Assembly: GCF_910592395.1 (NCBI RefSeq)
Contig: NC_088316.1
Span: forward strand, 4,776,001 to 4,840,000
Source of the DNA: Lineus longissimus
Taxonomy: Eukaryota > Nemertea > Pilidiophora > Heteronemertea > Lineidae
DNA: 64,000 nt
Direction of reading: 5' to 3'
Shown here: piece after piece, positions 9,269-20,842 of the stretch
Layout of the letters: each line of letters begins with the position of its first letter
Position numbering within the stretch: the stretch's first letter is position 1
Position numbers and translations under genes: made by a program
Notes under the pieces: generated by a model
Databases searched by the model: none
What the model saw: only the letters and a program-made list of their open reading frames with translations
What the model was told of the DNA's origin: nothing

Positions 9269-10672
9269 CTCAGCTGACTAAGTCAGCCGAGCTTGTCAAA
9301 TAAGTTGTTCAGTGGCGTCCGTCTGTCCATCCATCCGTCCGTTAAACCCATGGTGCACATTTTGTAACCGTAAGACCTAGATACTTCAATTTTGCATTTC
9401 TGGATACTTCTGGTCAAACTCTACTTTCAAAACAAAATTTGTCGCCATTCGACCTACTTCCTGCGCGCGAGAGTGCATGAAGGAAACTGGCCTATATCGG
9501 CCTAGGAGCAGCAGAATTAGTCGAAATATGCTCTAATATTAAGATAAAATTCTTGAAAATCTATTTTATTGAGAAAAAGTTCAAAATTTTAACAGGAGAG
9601 GGCGCTACCTGCCTTTTAATTATTTCTGCCGATTCAAATTCCCGCCCGATGACGTCAGCCATCAATGAAGTCTCCTATTTGCCAGTTCTCAAAACATGGC
9701 AGCTGCACAACAAAAGCAGTAGCTCCAGGAATAAATCACTGTTCACTTCAGCTTCGTAATCGATTGTACCCCCACTTTATTGTGTTTTGTGTGGTGTTCC
9801 TATTCAATCAACGATGTAAGGCCTTATTATGTTGGTTTTAATTGAGAAGGTGCATTATAAGCGGCGTACGAAATACCGAAGCGGAGACAAAATGGCGGCA
9901 TGTTGTTTACGCCATGTGCAATAATCTTGGAGCTCAATGACACTCAAGTACCCAATTTTCTGCTTAAAAAGTAGTCTGGTAGGCGATATTATCACTAGTT
10001 CGTTTCAGTGGTAGTCATAAGGTCTGTTCGGCAACTGGCAGCGCTGAAAAAATACATTGCATACTGTACAATACCAAATGGCACATTTTAAAAAGCGCTC
10101 ATTGGACAACGTAGGGAATCACCAGAAATGACGTCATCGCTGGTCTAAATAGAAAACTACGGTGGCGCAGTAGAGCACAAGAAATGGTTTAGCATTAACT
10201 TCGTCATGCAAGCTTCAGCAACAAAACGATTTCTCATGAATGATTTATTTGTCATCATCAGCTTGTTTCCCCTGATAGATAAAAAAATGATTTACAATTT
10301 CCATCAAAGTTTTCTATTTTGTGTACAGTCACATGTTATTTAACTGGCAAGGAGCCAAGCAGTTTTGAATATTCGCGGGAAAATACTTCGTACTTGTAAA
10401 CGAGGCTATGACAATGAGTATCCTCATTCATGGCATATACTTCATGTTTCGGTAAATATTTTCATACGATGATTTCACCCGAATTATGGTCAGGATTGAG
10501 GAATGAACAGTGGCATAATTATGTCAACCAAAAACATTGGTACCGTAGTGAACGCAAAAGGATATCAAATACCATGGAGCATGCCATTTTCATGCATAAT
10601 GAACTAAACACCGGGAAGATATTAATGATATTAACTCAGCTGAGCGCCAGGCCCTTGGGCCTCTTGTTGTAT
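9267..10672. mobile_element. candidate DNA transposon bounded by palindromic termini
   Basis: The left boundary is a near-perfect 27-bp palindrome at 9267-9293 (AGCTCAGCTGACT and its inverse with one mismatch). The right boundary (10634-10672) reads ACTCAGCTGAGCGCC, then the palindrome AGGCCCTTGGGCCT (10649-10662) and CTTGTT. I recall the TGAGCG...GGGCCTCTTGTT ending as very common in lancelet and bivalve DNA. A GTCCGTCTGTCCATCC run at ~9319 is also typical of such repeats. No transposase frame is seen in the 1.4 kb. That the two ends belong to one element is inference; they could be two separate insertions. Confidence 0.35.
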
Positions 10673-11648
10673 ATCAGTATACACAGTGGTCTTGTTTTAA
10701 TTTATATTGAGTAAACGATAACATATTTTCCTACGAAATATTTTGTACAATTTTCTCCAAGTCCAGCTTGGTTGGATGGGAATATTTCCTAACCAGACGA
10801 CGACGAGTGCATTTATTTTGCAGTAAAAGTTACGTGCGATTGAGAAATTGATCGTGCCTGAGGGGATCGCAAGTTTTGATGGGATTCACCCACTACTGTA
10901 AATAATAAACTGGGTTAAGGGGCAGAGCTATACTGGGTGTTTTTTTCTGAAATCTTTACAAGTCCGAAACCTAAAACATGAGATAAAACAAAGAATGTTG
11001 CTTGCTTACTTATATCAAAGATATATTTGGGGTCAGTAAGAAATATTGAATAAATGAAACAGTCTTTTAGGTACACAAATCTTCTCAATTATGAGAAACT
11101 AAGGAATTTTTTGGAGCAAGGAATAGGCGAACCTGCTGATTTTTCTCTGCCAAAAACCTTTTCAATGCATGAATAAGGGTTATTGCTAGGGCAAGCTAGC
11201 ATTTTTCAAGGAAAGAATCACCGATACTTTAGGAGTAAATGGTGATTTTATTTGCAGCTTTTTCAAAATTGTCCAACAGTCATCATCATGAGGTTTTGAA
11301 ATGAACCAGTTTTGAACCCACCCCAATGGGCATAGGCCTACAAATTTGTATGCTCAGCATATGACGAATCTATGGCCTTTTCCAGGAATTTTATAAGATA
11401 ATTCTGAAGTAGCCAGCATGGCCAGAAGCTTCTTGAAATGACATGTTATTCATATTACATGACTTTTCCATTCATCTATAGTTTGCAAAGCTTCATGCGT
11501 CTTATTAGGCCCACAATGTACCATCATTTTTGGTAGTGTGACTGAGGTAGGGATACCTTCAACATTGTTTACTGACCCATAATTGATACTTGACATAAGT
11601 AAGGAAACAACAGTTTTCATTTTATTTTTATGAATTGGGTTTCAGGCG
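10673..11648. other. unique stretch, no gene seen
   Basis: AT-rich DNA with no recognisable frame, repeat or RNA gene. Confidence 0.4.
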
Positions 11649-11775
11649 TAGGCCTTATGGTGGAGGGACAAAGGAGATAGTCATGGTTGACCAACACACT
11701 TGAATGCCTTTGATGACGGACAAGGGGGAAAAAGTTAGTTCCAATGCAGGCCACCAATTTCGGGAAGCATGTATA
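11649..11775 (+). repeat. dispersed repeat, copy 1 (partner at 39.75 kb)
   Basis: It shares TAGGCCTTATGGTGGAGGGA, a long identical run to GAATGCCTTT, and the end block CCACCAATTTCGGGAAGCAT with 39754-39861 in the same orientation. The partner lacks about 20 bases in the middle. High identity implies a young family. Confidence 0.7.
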
Positions 11776-12060
11776 CCAGTAGGCCCCAGTATCGCATTCT
11801 TTTTTGGAAATGCTTCCGCCTCGGCCTTAGGATTTTGATTTATTATGTAATGCATGTAATTCCTTATACAATACAAAATAACAGGGAGACCAATCAGGCT
11901 TATAAGGAGGTTATGCGGTTCCGACTCCCATGTGTCCAATCAGTAAACGGTCAAACGTACAGAACCCGTCCTGAAATTAAATTGTGTCGCATTTGATTGA
12001 GAGAAAAATAGGACAGAATCTATGCGTGTATTTTTTCATATAGCATAAAAACTAGACAAT

Positions 12061-13226
12061 GTTTAAGGAATTGAACCCGAGGCGGAGGACCTATCGGCTC
12101 GGGTTTGGACTGTATTTTAGCTCCACCCTCGAGTGTCTTGGTAACTCAACCAAGGTCCGAAGCCGAGGGTTCAATTTCTATTCTAAAATACCCCAAACTT
12201 AAAAACATAGGCTACGAAAATAACTTGAATATGTGCGAATTTGGCAAATTCCATCCATCGCCGGCCCGGAGCGCCGGTAGCACCGTTGTTTACATTATGT
12301 TACGGCAACGTTACAGAAAATGAGACATGTACATTTTGTACAGCGCGCATAGGAAGTCCGCATCGGCTCGCTCAAGTGATGCTAAAATCCGCGCAAATGG
12401 GCTATTTGGAGCGTTTTTCTCGGCAAATATGTATAGTGCTCATTAAAAAACTTAGGGTGGTTGATGCTTCCTTGGCTGATTTGTGTTTGAAGCAGTGTTT
12501 GGAGAGCCTCAAACTTCTGAAGTGAGCTGAAATTCCATTGACGTGACGTGTGCATGGTTTCCACATATTAGTGCAACCCGAGGGAACTTTGGTAGAGCAT
12601 CTTGGTTGCGTGTCCTATAATACCTTGGTACCGTAAAGTCAACTTTTAAATGGAAAATGCATAAGCCTCGTTCTGAGAGTGGAGTGTTTTGGACACGCAA
12701 CCAAGATGCTCTACCAATGTTCCCTCGGGTTGCACTAAAATGTGGAAACCATGCACACGTCACCCCGTACGGAATTTCAGCTCACTTCAGAAGTTTGAGG
12801 CTCTCAAAACACTGCTTCAAACACAAATCAGCCAAGGAAGCATCAACCACCCTAAGTTTTTTAATGAGCACTACACATATTTGCCGAGAAAAACGCTCCA
12901 AATAGCCCATTTGCGCGGATTTTAGCATCACTTGAGCGAGCCGATGCGGACTTCCTATGCGCGCTGTACAAAATGTACATGTCTCATTTTCTGTAACGTT
13001 GCCGTAACATAATGTAAACAACGGCGCTACCGGCGCTCCGGGCCGGCGATGGATGGAATTTACCAAATTCGCACATATTCAAGTTATTTTCGTGGCCTAT
13101 CTTTTTAAGTTTGAGGTATTTTAGAATAGAAATTGAACCCTCGTGGGTGGAGCTAGTTTTAGCTCCACCCGAGAGTGTCTTGGTAACTCAACCAAGGTCC
13201 GAAGCCGAGGGTTCAATTCCTTAAAC
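12061..13226. mobile_element. palindromic TTAA-bounded element with ~450-bp arms
   Basis: The outer ends are GTTTAAGGAATTGAACCC and its exact inverse, with TTAA at 12063-12066 and 13221-13224 as a candidate target duplication. The left arm (12164-12615) and right arm (12691-13143) are inverted copies at roughly 99% identity over the part compared, with a 75-bp spacer. A direct repeat (12116-12175 and 13157-13222) carries AGCTCCACCC, GTGTCTTGGTAACTCAACC, AAGGTCCGAAGCCGAGG and GTTCAATT. Each arm holds the same open 94-codon frame (12241-12525 plus, 12782-13066 minus), but both open at TTG rather than ATG, so I do not call them genes. The layout suggests a foldback/MITE element, possibly piggyBac-like by the TTAA alone. 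Confidence 0.75.
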
Positions 13227-14045
13227 AAACACTTTCAATTTGTTTCCTATGAAATTTTCCGTACGTTAAAATGGACCGTGTATACCAACCATGAGGCCTA
13301 GTTTACACAATCATGACAATGGGAAACGTTTAAAATTCAATGTTCTAATTGGGGGTCGGCCTTTATCGATCTGCATGAGAATACTGCATTACAATGCAAA
13401 TCGTACACTGTTATGATCTTTTAGTTCATGAGCAAAACAATGAAATAATCTGTGAGTGATTTCGCTTCTCATATATATTCATTAGTTTCTATAGCCACGC
13501 ACTGATGACAAACCTATATTCATTCATGCATACACCCGCAAAACTCATGATTTACCGCTTCGCCAGCATTCCCGTACTCAAGCAATTGATTTTACCATGG
13601 TTTTCGCTTTGGTCCGATCGCTATTGGTTTGCCACGGCACAAGGCAAGTTGTCGCGTTGGTCATGCCAAATCTTGAAAATATGATATTTCTTGCCTTCCT
13701 CCATTGGTTAACCCAAGGTGATAAGGTCCACTCGAAATGTTTTTCATGCCTGCGCATAATTTTGCCCAATCGAATTGCACCTAGAGCCATCCGTCCTTTT
13801 AGTCATATAAACATGATAAATGACCCTATCGAGCATCATTGCTCGGGAAGTATTAGGTAATTCTCGGGCAATAATTTTCGACCAGAACTCTCAAATCAAT
13901 GATTATACCTGCTAGTCACAATAACCATGATAACAAGCCCATTTCCGATCAATTCTAACCACTTGTACCGGAATACCCGGACACCAATATTTATGTGTAT
14001 AATTTGCGTCATATTGCTATAAAGTGCCAAGGTCTCAGAAGCACT
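13227..14045. other. unique stretch, no gene seen
   Basis: The frame at 13597-13860 and its antisense shadow show no recognisable motif. No repeats are seen. Confidence 0.4.
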
Positions 14046-14935
14046 CAAACTCGCCCCAGTGCCGAAATCAAAAAAAATTCACACGAGACAAGACCACTAA
14101 TGAATATTCATAGGTTGGAGGGTCCAGGCCTAGACGAGTGCATGTTTTTTACTCACAAGTACATATTTGGAGAGGTATTGAAAAAATATTTGCTGTGGCA
14201 AGTCTACAGATATAAATAAATTGTTTGGTAAAAAAAATGATTTTGAATTTAGACAACCTGGCCATGGGGGGGGGGTGGTTCAAATTTGGAGTGAAAATGG
14301 CCGAAATGGGTAAAAATGTCCACTTGTGTCAAAGTTGTCAATTTAAAAAAAAATTTCCGTGGTCAATCACCAATTTAAATCGCACCAGTTACTCGCAAGA
14401 CTAACCCGTATATCATATCCGAATTTCAGTTTCACAACTCCACGCATTCTTTGATGGCGGGCATTTGAAATAACTGGAAATGGCTTGGAAAAATCAATTG
14501 TGGTCTTGTCTCACACACTGGAATTAATCAATTGCCGCCATCTTGGATGTCGGCATCCTGAGATTCAGGGATTTGATAATCCTACGTCATCCACTGCATC
14601 ACCAGTTCGGACTGTAAATCTTATTCAGGCCGAATTACTGCCACTTTTTCTCATAAAACGTATTATTTTATTAATAACTAAGAAAATATGATCTTTGTAA
14701 ATAAAATCTGACACTTACTGGTGAGTTTTAAGATGATTGTATGGAGAACTATAAACGCAGCGTAGTGCAGCAATCATTTTCGCGGACTTGATGGTGATGC
14801 GCAACCTCACTATCATAAGAAAGATTCTTTCCTTTTCTATATCCGGGATACTGCTTTTCAAGATGGTGGCGAGTTACTAGTTCTAGAGGTGTTGTAAGGA
14901 ACGGAATCAGCGTCTCTAGTGTCAAGATTGAGAAG
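14046..14935. repeat. dispersed repeat carrying CCGCCATCTTG ends, copy 2, interrupted
   Basis: This is the same family and orientation as 6755-7202. The left piece is 14046-14084 (CAAACTCGCC, CAGTGCCGAAAT) and the right piece 14513-14935, ending in CTAGTGTCAAGATTG. The two pieces are split by the 428-bp element at 14085-14512. Copy 1 runs straight from CAATTTCAG to ACACTGGAATT and so serves as the empty site. Confidence 0.75.
14085..14512. mobile_element. nested TIR element in the dispersed repeat
   Basis: A 13-bp terminal inverted repeat, GAGACAAGACCAC and GTGGTCTTGTCTC, bounds the element. Flanking ACAC on both sides is a possible short target duplication. The uninterrupted copy at 6755-7202 shows the segment is an insertion. 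Inside is a G10 run (14266-14275) followed by TGGTTCAAATTTGG. No transposase frame exists, so it is non-autonomous. Confidence 0.7.
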
Positions 14936-15327
14936 CGCTGGGTCCTAATCCTCCTTGATTGGTTGTTTCCGTGAATGTACCATTCTTGCTTCCCATCAGA
15001 TTTACGCCTCCATATTTAATACACCTTGTACAAGTCTGTAAAAAGACCGAAAGACGCAGTGCTCGGATGTTACTCTAGCAAATTGTAACATTCTTTAGCA
15101 ATGATAGTAGGCCTACTAAGACTCCACAACATCAGAAGGTTGAACTAATCCAATATTTATGTGCAATTGAGTCATGGTGTTAAAGAACAGGTGCAAGAAG
15201 CACTAGATCTCATTCCTCCTAAATAGGTTCTTTTAGTGACCCGTAACCATCAACTTACAATATAAAGCAAGTACCGTATGACCCTCTCAAATCACATGAA
15301 TGTATTGAGGAGTACCATCATCAAAAT
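14936..15327. other. unique stretch, no gene seen
   Basis: No recognised frame, repeat or RNA gene. Confidence 0.4.
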
Positions 15328-15855
15328 TTGTAATGCAGCGGTCAATGTGAACTATGAAACCCCCTCCCGCCTCCCCTCCCCCGTTCAGGCGATCGACCCT
15401 TTATTACCACTTCGTCCAGGATTGGACAATAGCGGGTTTCCGCAAATCTCACGAGAAATACAAATTACGAATTGCGAATTGCTATTTATCCGAGAAAGAG
15501 ACCACAAGATCATTGCTTTTTAAGCTGATCAACGTCCATTACCATTTGAAGGGTCACCCGGGATCCAAAGTTCCTTCACCAATCCACTATAATTTCTTAG
15601 ACGAATTGTCGCAGCGTTCGGTTTTCAATAAAGACAGGAACCGGACGAAAGCATTAACTTCTAATACGCAGCACCAGAGTTGACTGCAAAATGGAACGCG
15701 TGTTCCTTTGTAATTCTAAGTTCGTAATTCGTAATTCATATTCGTGAGATTTGCGGAAACTCGGTATTATCCCCCAGGGTGTCCCGATCATTCACCAGAA
15801 AACGGGGGGGGGGGGGGGGGTCACAGCTAGAGTTCACATTGACTGCAGCATAAGC
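15328..15855. repeat. imperfect inverted repeat with GC-skewed runs
   Basis: The left arm (15328-15490) contains GTCAATGTGAAC, a C-rich run, GGTTTCCGCAAATCTCACGA and AATTACGAATTGCGAATT. The right arm (15714-15855) carries the inverse in the opposite order: TTCGTAATTCGTAATTC, TCGTGAGATTTGCGGAAAC, the G17 run and GTTCACATTGACTGCAGC. The loop is ~220 bp. The C-rich run on the left and the G run on the right are counterparts that have expanded differently. It is probably a decayed palindromic transposon. Confidence 0.65.
15804..15820 (+). repeat. G17 homopolymer
   Basis: Seventeen consecutive G lie in the right arm of the inverted repeat. The counterpart on the left arm is an interrupted C-rich tract. 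Length may be unstable or mis-sequenced. Confidence 0.9.
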
Positions 15856-16258
15856 ATGATTTGCGTCATGTTGCCATATTGGCGGTGTGAGAAAATCGCG
15901 TTTACCTTGTCCTGAGTTTCGCAGAATCTGATAGCAAATGGAAGAAATGAGAGCATGTTGATGACAAGTGTGGATGTGAGAACCATTTATCACGGTTGGA
16001 TGTCGTGTTTTAGTTTTTACAATACTTAACGTACTTAGTGATCTTGTTATATGGCGCATAGAACGTGTGATGTAGCTGTATATTATGGCCATTTGGTTCG
16101 GAAATGCACAAAAAGGATTCGATTAATCTTGCAAATGTTAGTATTTCATAAAATTCGTATCGGTCTGCAAGAGATTACAACATCTGCAAAATAATTTCGC
16201 ATTCATTTACCTCTATGTGTGCTCTACGGTGGCTGGGAAAGGACATAACATGACTTTT
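15856..16258. other. unique stretch, no gene seen
   Basis: No frame or repeat is recognised. Confidence 0.4.
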
Positions 16259-16420
16259 TCTTCGTACATGAACAATATCTCGATCACCCGAGATAATATC
16301 TCTATCGCTCGACATATTTCTTGAAAAAAACATTTTCATGTTAAAAAAAATATTTATGTTGAAAAAAAATTTCATATTGAAAATTAAAAAAACTTGTGAT
16401 GTCCTTTCTCAGCCAACGTA
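16259..16420. repeat. dispersed repeat with CTCGATC palindromes, copy 2
   Basis: Same order as 1829-2016: ATATCTCGATCACCCGAGAT, ATATCTCTATCGCTCGA, a TTTTCATGTTAAAAAA block and GTGATGTCCTTTCTCAGCCA. A and T runs differ between the copies. Confidence 0.6.
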
Positions 16421-17787
16421 GTGCTCTGCTTGATAACCCGAGACGTATATTTTGTGCACGTGTCTTCGTTGGAGACTATCATCCTCATCCATGGACTGGT
16501 CGCGCTGATTAACGTACTACGGCGTAACAAAACTCAATGTTTTTCTGACAGCACGACGTGCACTAATAGCTTTTTATTTCGATCGTTTTTCTTTTTGGAC
16601 TCACCGTGAATAGACAAAAACTCGTAGCACTAATATGTAAATCTCCAGTCCTTAACGAAATTGAGAGCCTGTCTGTTGATTAATTGAAAGTCACGCAGTG
16701 TATTTCTCAACTGAAATTCCAATGATTCCATATACAGAACCTCTCAAGTACAAGGATACCATTGACAGGCCTGTATGGCTTTCTGTTCATGGGGGTATAG
16801 GGGAACTTTTTTTGTCGTCCGTCTGTCCGGAATTTGACCAAACTCATGAAAAACAAATACATTTTGTGACATTTGTGGGCGACATTTACCCCTCACCTGC
16901 CCCTTCCTCAAGCTATATCCCTGCTTGGGACAGACAAAATGCTGCCGGCCTTGAGGTGTCATGATTACTGATCGAGGTCAAAATTGAATTGAAATAGCCA
17001 ATTCCGAAACATGCTGACTGTTCCTATACAGATATACGGTCCCGCCAACAGATTCATATGGATCTGTATGTAATAACACCTATAAGTCATTCCTAAATGA
17101 GATTGTCGAGCAATTTCATTCCAAGAATAGTAAATTGATGTCACAACTGATGCGGTTCTCCATGATTGATAGTGGGCGCGGCGCGAATTCTATTATTGAG
17201 ACATATTATACCGACAAGAGACTGCAAATTGGTATCACCACCAACGACTTCATAACAAAATATCACGCCTATTCTATGAGGTCAAAGACCCTAAAAGATG
17301 AAAATCGAGTCAACAAGTAGGCATTTGTTTTCCGGTATGATCCCCAATTATGCATTTGTAACTGTCCACAAAACACAATCACCCGATCGTTAGATTGGAG
17401 ACGAATCCTAAAGTTTGGAGACAATGTTTATCATCACCTTTGATGTTCATTTTTCTTTGGTACACTGAGTTACGACTTCTAAATTGATGAATTCTTTGGT
17501 TTTCTAACTTCTTCGCTCACCTTATACACTCCGTACCACAGTGTACAAACGAGCACCTGTTTGATTTTTGGCAGGCGAACATAGCCTCCGACAAAATGTA
17601 TCGTTGATCATTCATTTATTCAAAGCAATGGATTTATCTAATTGCCGTTGGTAACAACTGCCTACGTGGGGAGTATGAATACACCCTGATTAACCAACCG
17701 TTCCAATATTGCGCGGCTCATATCCAGACGGTTTTGTGCTGGAAAGCGATTACCAATGCCTTACAACAGGACATTTGACCATTTGAC
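16421..17787. other. unique stretch, no gene seen
   Basis: Frames at 16698-16964 (plus) and its antisense shadow carry no motif I know. A GTCGTCCGTCTGTCCGG run near 16815 resembles the run at ~9319 and may mark an old repeat. Confidence 0.35.
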
Positions 17788-17825
17788 CCAATCTTGACAC
17801 TAGAGGCGCTGATTTCGTTCTTTAT
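17788..17825 (-). repeat. end fragment of the CAAGATTG dispersed repeat, inverted
   Basis: CAATCTTGACACTAGAGGCG, then CTGATTTCGTTC, is the reverse complement of the shared end of copies 1 and 2 (7202 and 14935). Three copies ending at the same base define this terminus. Confidence 0.6.
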
Positions 17826-18270
17826 GACTGATATGATACTGATAATGAGAAGGCGGAACCTAGTATATCGAGTTAGTATCTTCGGTGATCTGGTTTACGC
17901 TCAGCTCTCAGAGTAGATATTGCCGTGGGAAAAAAACTCATTGCTGAGAGTGAATCAAAGTAAAAACAATTGCTAATGGAATATAGAGCTCCTGTACTAC
18001 TCTTTCTTTTTCGTTTTGCTGTTTTTATCAGTTTTTACCGAGGACAACACGCAGGGACAGATAAAATTATTTTCTGTATTTCTTACATGCCCTAAAACGT
18101 TGTTACAATCATTGATGTATAAACGATACAAAACAAATGAGGCGAAACGCGTCTGGAGGTCTAATTAAAAAGTATCTATGTTTTAAGAAACTGTACACAG
18201 TGCCGCCTGTTCCCATATCATCACACTAAACCTTGAGGTCTTGCCAGTAAAGTTTAAAACAGAGTATTCT
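17826..18270. other. unique stretch, no gene seen
   Basis: No feature recognised. Confidence 0.4.
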
Positions 18271-18337
18271 GTATATGTATGTATATTTGTTTATTGTCGC
18301 CTGTAAGTTACAGCCAACCCCAATGGGCTCATCAATG
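18271..18337 (-). mobile_element. possible LINE 3' end fragment
   Basis: On the minus strand, GAGCCCATTGGGGTTGGCTG, then TAACTTACAGGCGACAATAA and ACAAATATACATACATATAC, resembles the 3' terminus of a non-LTR retrotransposon: a short conserved block, an AATAAA signal and a simple-repeat tail. No reverse-transcriptase frame is present upstream, so this would be a 5'-truncated copy. Identification is from memory of the pattern. Confidence 0.35.
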
Positions 18338-20842
18338 TTTGTTGATCGAAACGACTTTAAAAAGTTCCAAGTCACCGGGAACAGAGAGATAATGCCAACC
18401 GTGTTGTTTTAATTTTTATATATTACGCGATCATCTCGAAATATCGGAGGACAAGTACTGCTAAATCAAGAGTGGCATCCTGCAATGCATGGGAAGATGG
18501 GTCATAATGGCACCACGAGGCATATTGGGACAGCTATAAATTGGGAAGGAGGTGGACCTTTGCAGAGTTATGGTGTTAAGCGGCCTTGGTGATTCCATTG
18601 AATTGCACGTGTGACGGTGTTGAGTATACACTGTACTGTTACAAATTTGTTTCCCCTCCCCTTGATCCGTGGTAGTGCTATTTAGATGATTTAATTGTGT
18701 AGATTCTAAATACATATACCTAATCCGTGAATTTAAAAAAAATCCCAAAGGCAACATATTATATAGAAACGTGTATGGAAATACTAGAATCATGTACAGA
18801 AAAAAGAAATTAAACCATTTCTAGACGGTTTATTAACGTCTCCAGCTACATATCGACATAATTTCGACATGTTCAGACAGACTAGCGTGGTCATCAACAA
18901 CATTGACCCGTGTCTGATCGCGTGTACGCACCCAGAAAGCATACGTAACCTGGATAAATAAAGGGCAGGTGATGTCAGTGATCCTACCTTGTCCGCGAGG
19001 ACTGCTTTGATGCTCTTCAATTTCTGTCTCCAACGACGTATTTACGGTCGCCATTGATCTTTGGACCCCTCGATCTTGGTTACTAATAGAGTGAAGACAC
19101 TCAAATGATTTCGATTACTTCGATTCTCTCACAGCTGTGTGATCGTGCAAACACTGCTGGCTGTAGCATCATTATGACAGTAAACAGATTCAGGCCAATA
19201 ATCCGATACAGTCCCCTGGTGATGTTCTCCCACTTAATTCGTGATATATAGACAGTCGTATCTCGGTCTTGGACGTTGTTGACACCCGTAGGGCAAAGGT
19301 TAATGACTTTATTCCCGAAATTTCTGCTATTAATTATAAACTACTTGTATGCGATAGACTTTGAATCCTTGACGTCTTCAAAACCGACTACAAAACAGGT
19401 CATAAAGCTCGGCCAAGGCTATGATAGATTAGCGATTAGCGATCTCGATCGATTCAACAAACGATCACGGCTCCAATTCATTCTCTAAAATAGCATCCAT
19501 GCGAGGTGTGCATATTTTGTTGGCTGGGAAACTCTAAAACTCATTTCAAAAGCTCAGAAACCCTTATTTTTAACGGGGTCGATATCCTTTCCTTCGAAAA
19601 GGTTATCATTGCAGACATTTACTCCCTGAAATATTGTGGTTTTCTTGTCAAAGAGAATAAAAAGTATGCGTCAACGAAGACTTATGTGCAATCATCATCT
19701 GGATCTGCAAGCAGTTTATCTTGTAATAGGTTACGCCAGGTGTTTATACTTTCCCACTCACGATGTCTGTGCTTACTAATGGAAGTTTACAGCATCTGCC
19801 CTAAGGCGTCACTTTAAAGATTCATTGGACCAATACGTAATGGTTGGTAATCGGTATCAGGAAAAGATGTAAGCAATGAAGGATAATATTTTTGGCAGCC
19901 GATGATCTCAGTGAACGTTTTTCAGGTACTTTTCTAATAGGACTATTAAATCGGTAATAGGGAAAGTGGTGAATTGCAAGGAATGATGGTGTGGTGTAGT
20001 TTTTATTTTCCAATTTGGCTCTGTGGGAACATTTATGTGTCATTAAGCGAATGTGAGCGAGTTAGGGTTATTGAAAATTCAAGATTTCTTTATCAATTCT
20101 TGATATAACTGTGGCAGTTAATATTATCATGAACACTACGGTCCTGTATTGAACAAAACAACACGATATTTACTGTAATTGTGCATCGATTACAGACAGA
20201 GTATTCTTTTACATGGTTGACTGTCGGCTACGCCTCGCCTAACCGGATATGCACAACTACAGGTAGATATACTCCCAAACATCGTCATTGACGGACATAT
20301 GAGATTTGTCAAGCAATACCATCAAAGTCTTCATCATTCAACCATTCAAGATCAGCAATAGTCCCTCTTTCTTCACTCGTATTGTGTGAAAGGCTATTCA
20401 CACTAAGTCCAAATGGGAAATTTCACTCTCCTTTTTAGAGAGTAGAGAGTTTCCATCCATATACCAGGATGAACATGGCACGTCAGTCGCCAGCGCTAAA
20501 AGGAACGAGTTCTGAAAAGGTAGGGCTCTATAGTCTCTCGCTGATTTCCTTACGGCCGGATCTATTTGACATCCTTAATTCGGTTGACGGTTAAAGTCAC
20601 CTTTCTCTTGAACGGCAAGCAGCGGAAACTACCGGATGTCAATGTTAAAACTCAAAAGACTGCCTACACAGCTAGGATGCGCGTGACTCTGATATAAAAT
20701 CAGGAAACAGATTATTATCATCATCAGTTTGAGTAAACGGACACCTCTTTTCATGCCACGGAACAGCATCAAGTTTTGATATATCTTCATGTTTATCCAC
20801 TCTTGATCTGGAGCAACCTTTCAACACTGATCGATGTGACAT
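18338..20842. other. unique stretch, no gene seen
   Basis: About 2.5 kb without a recognised gene, repeat or RNA. Frames up to 110 codons on both strands (for example 18461-18793 minus, 19506-19817 plus) lack any known motif and overlap each other. Confidence 0.4.

Noticed and set aside
12241-13066. Two mirrored 94-codon open frames as a duplicated gene
   Set aside because: Both begin at TTG with no ATG near the start. They lie in palindrome arms, and their few differences include three residue changes, so they are by-products of the repeat.
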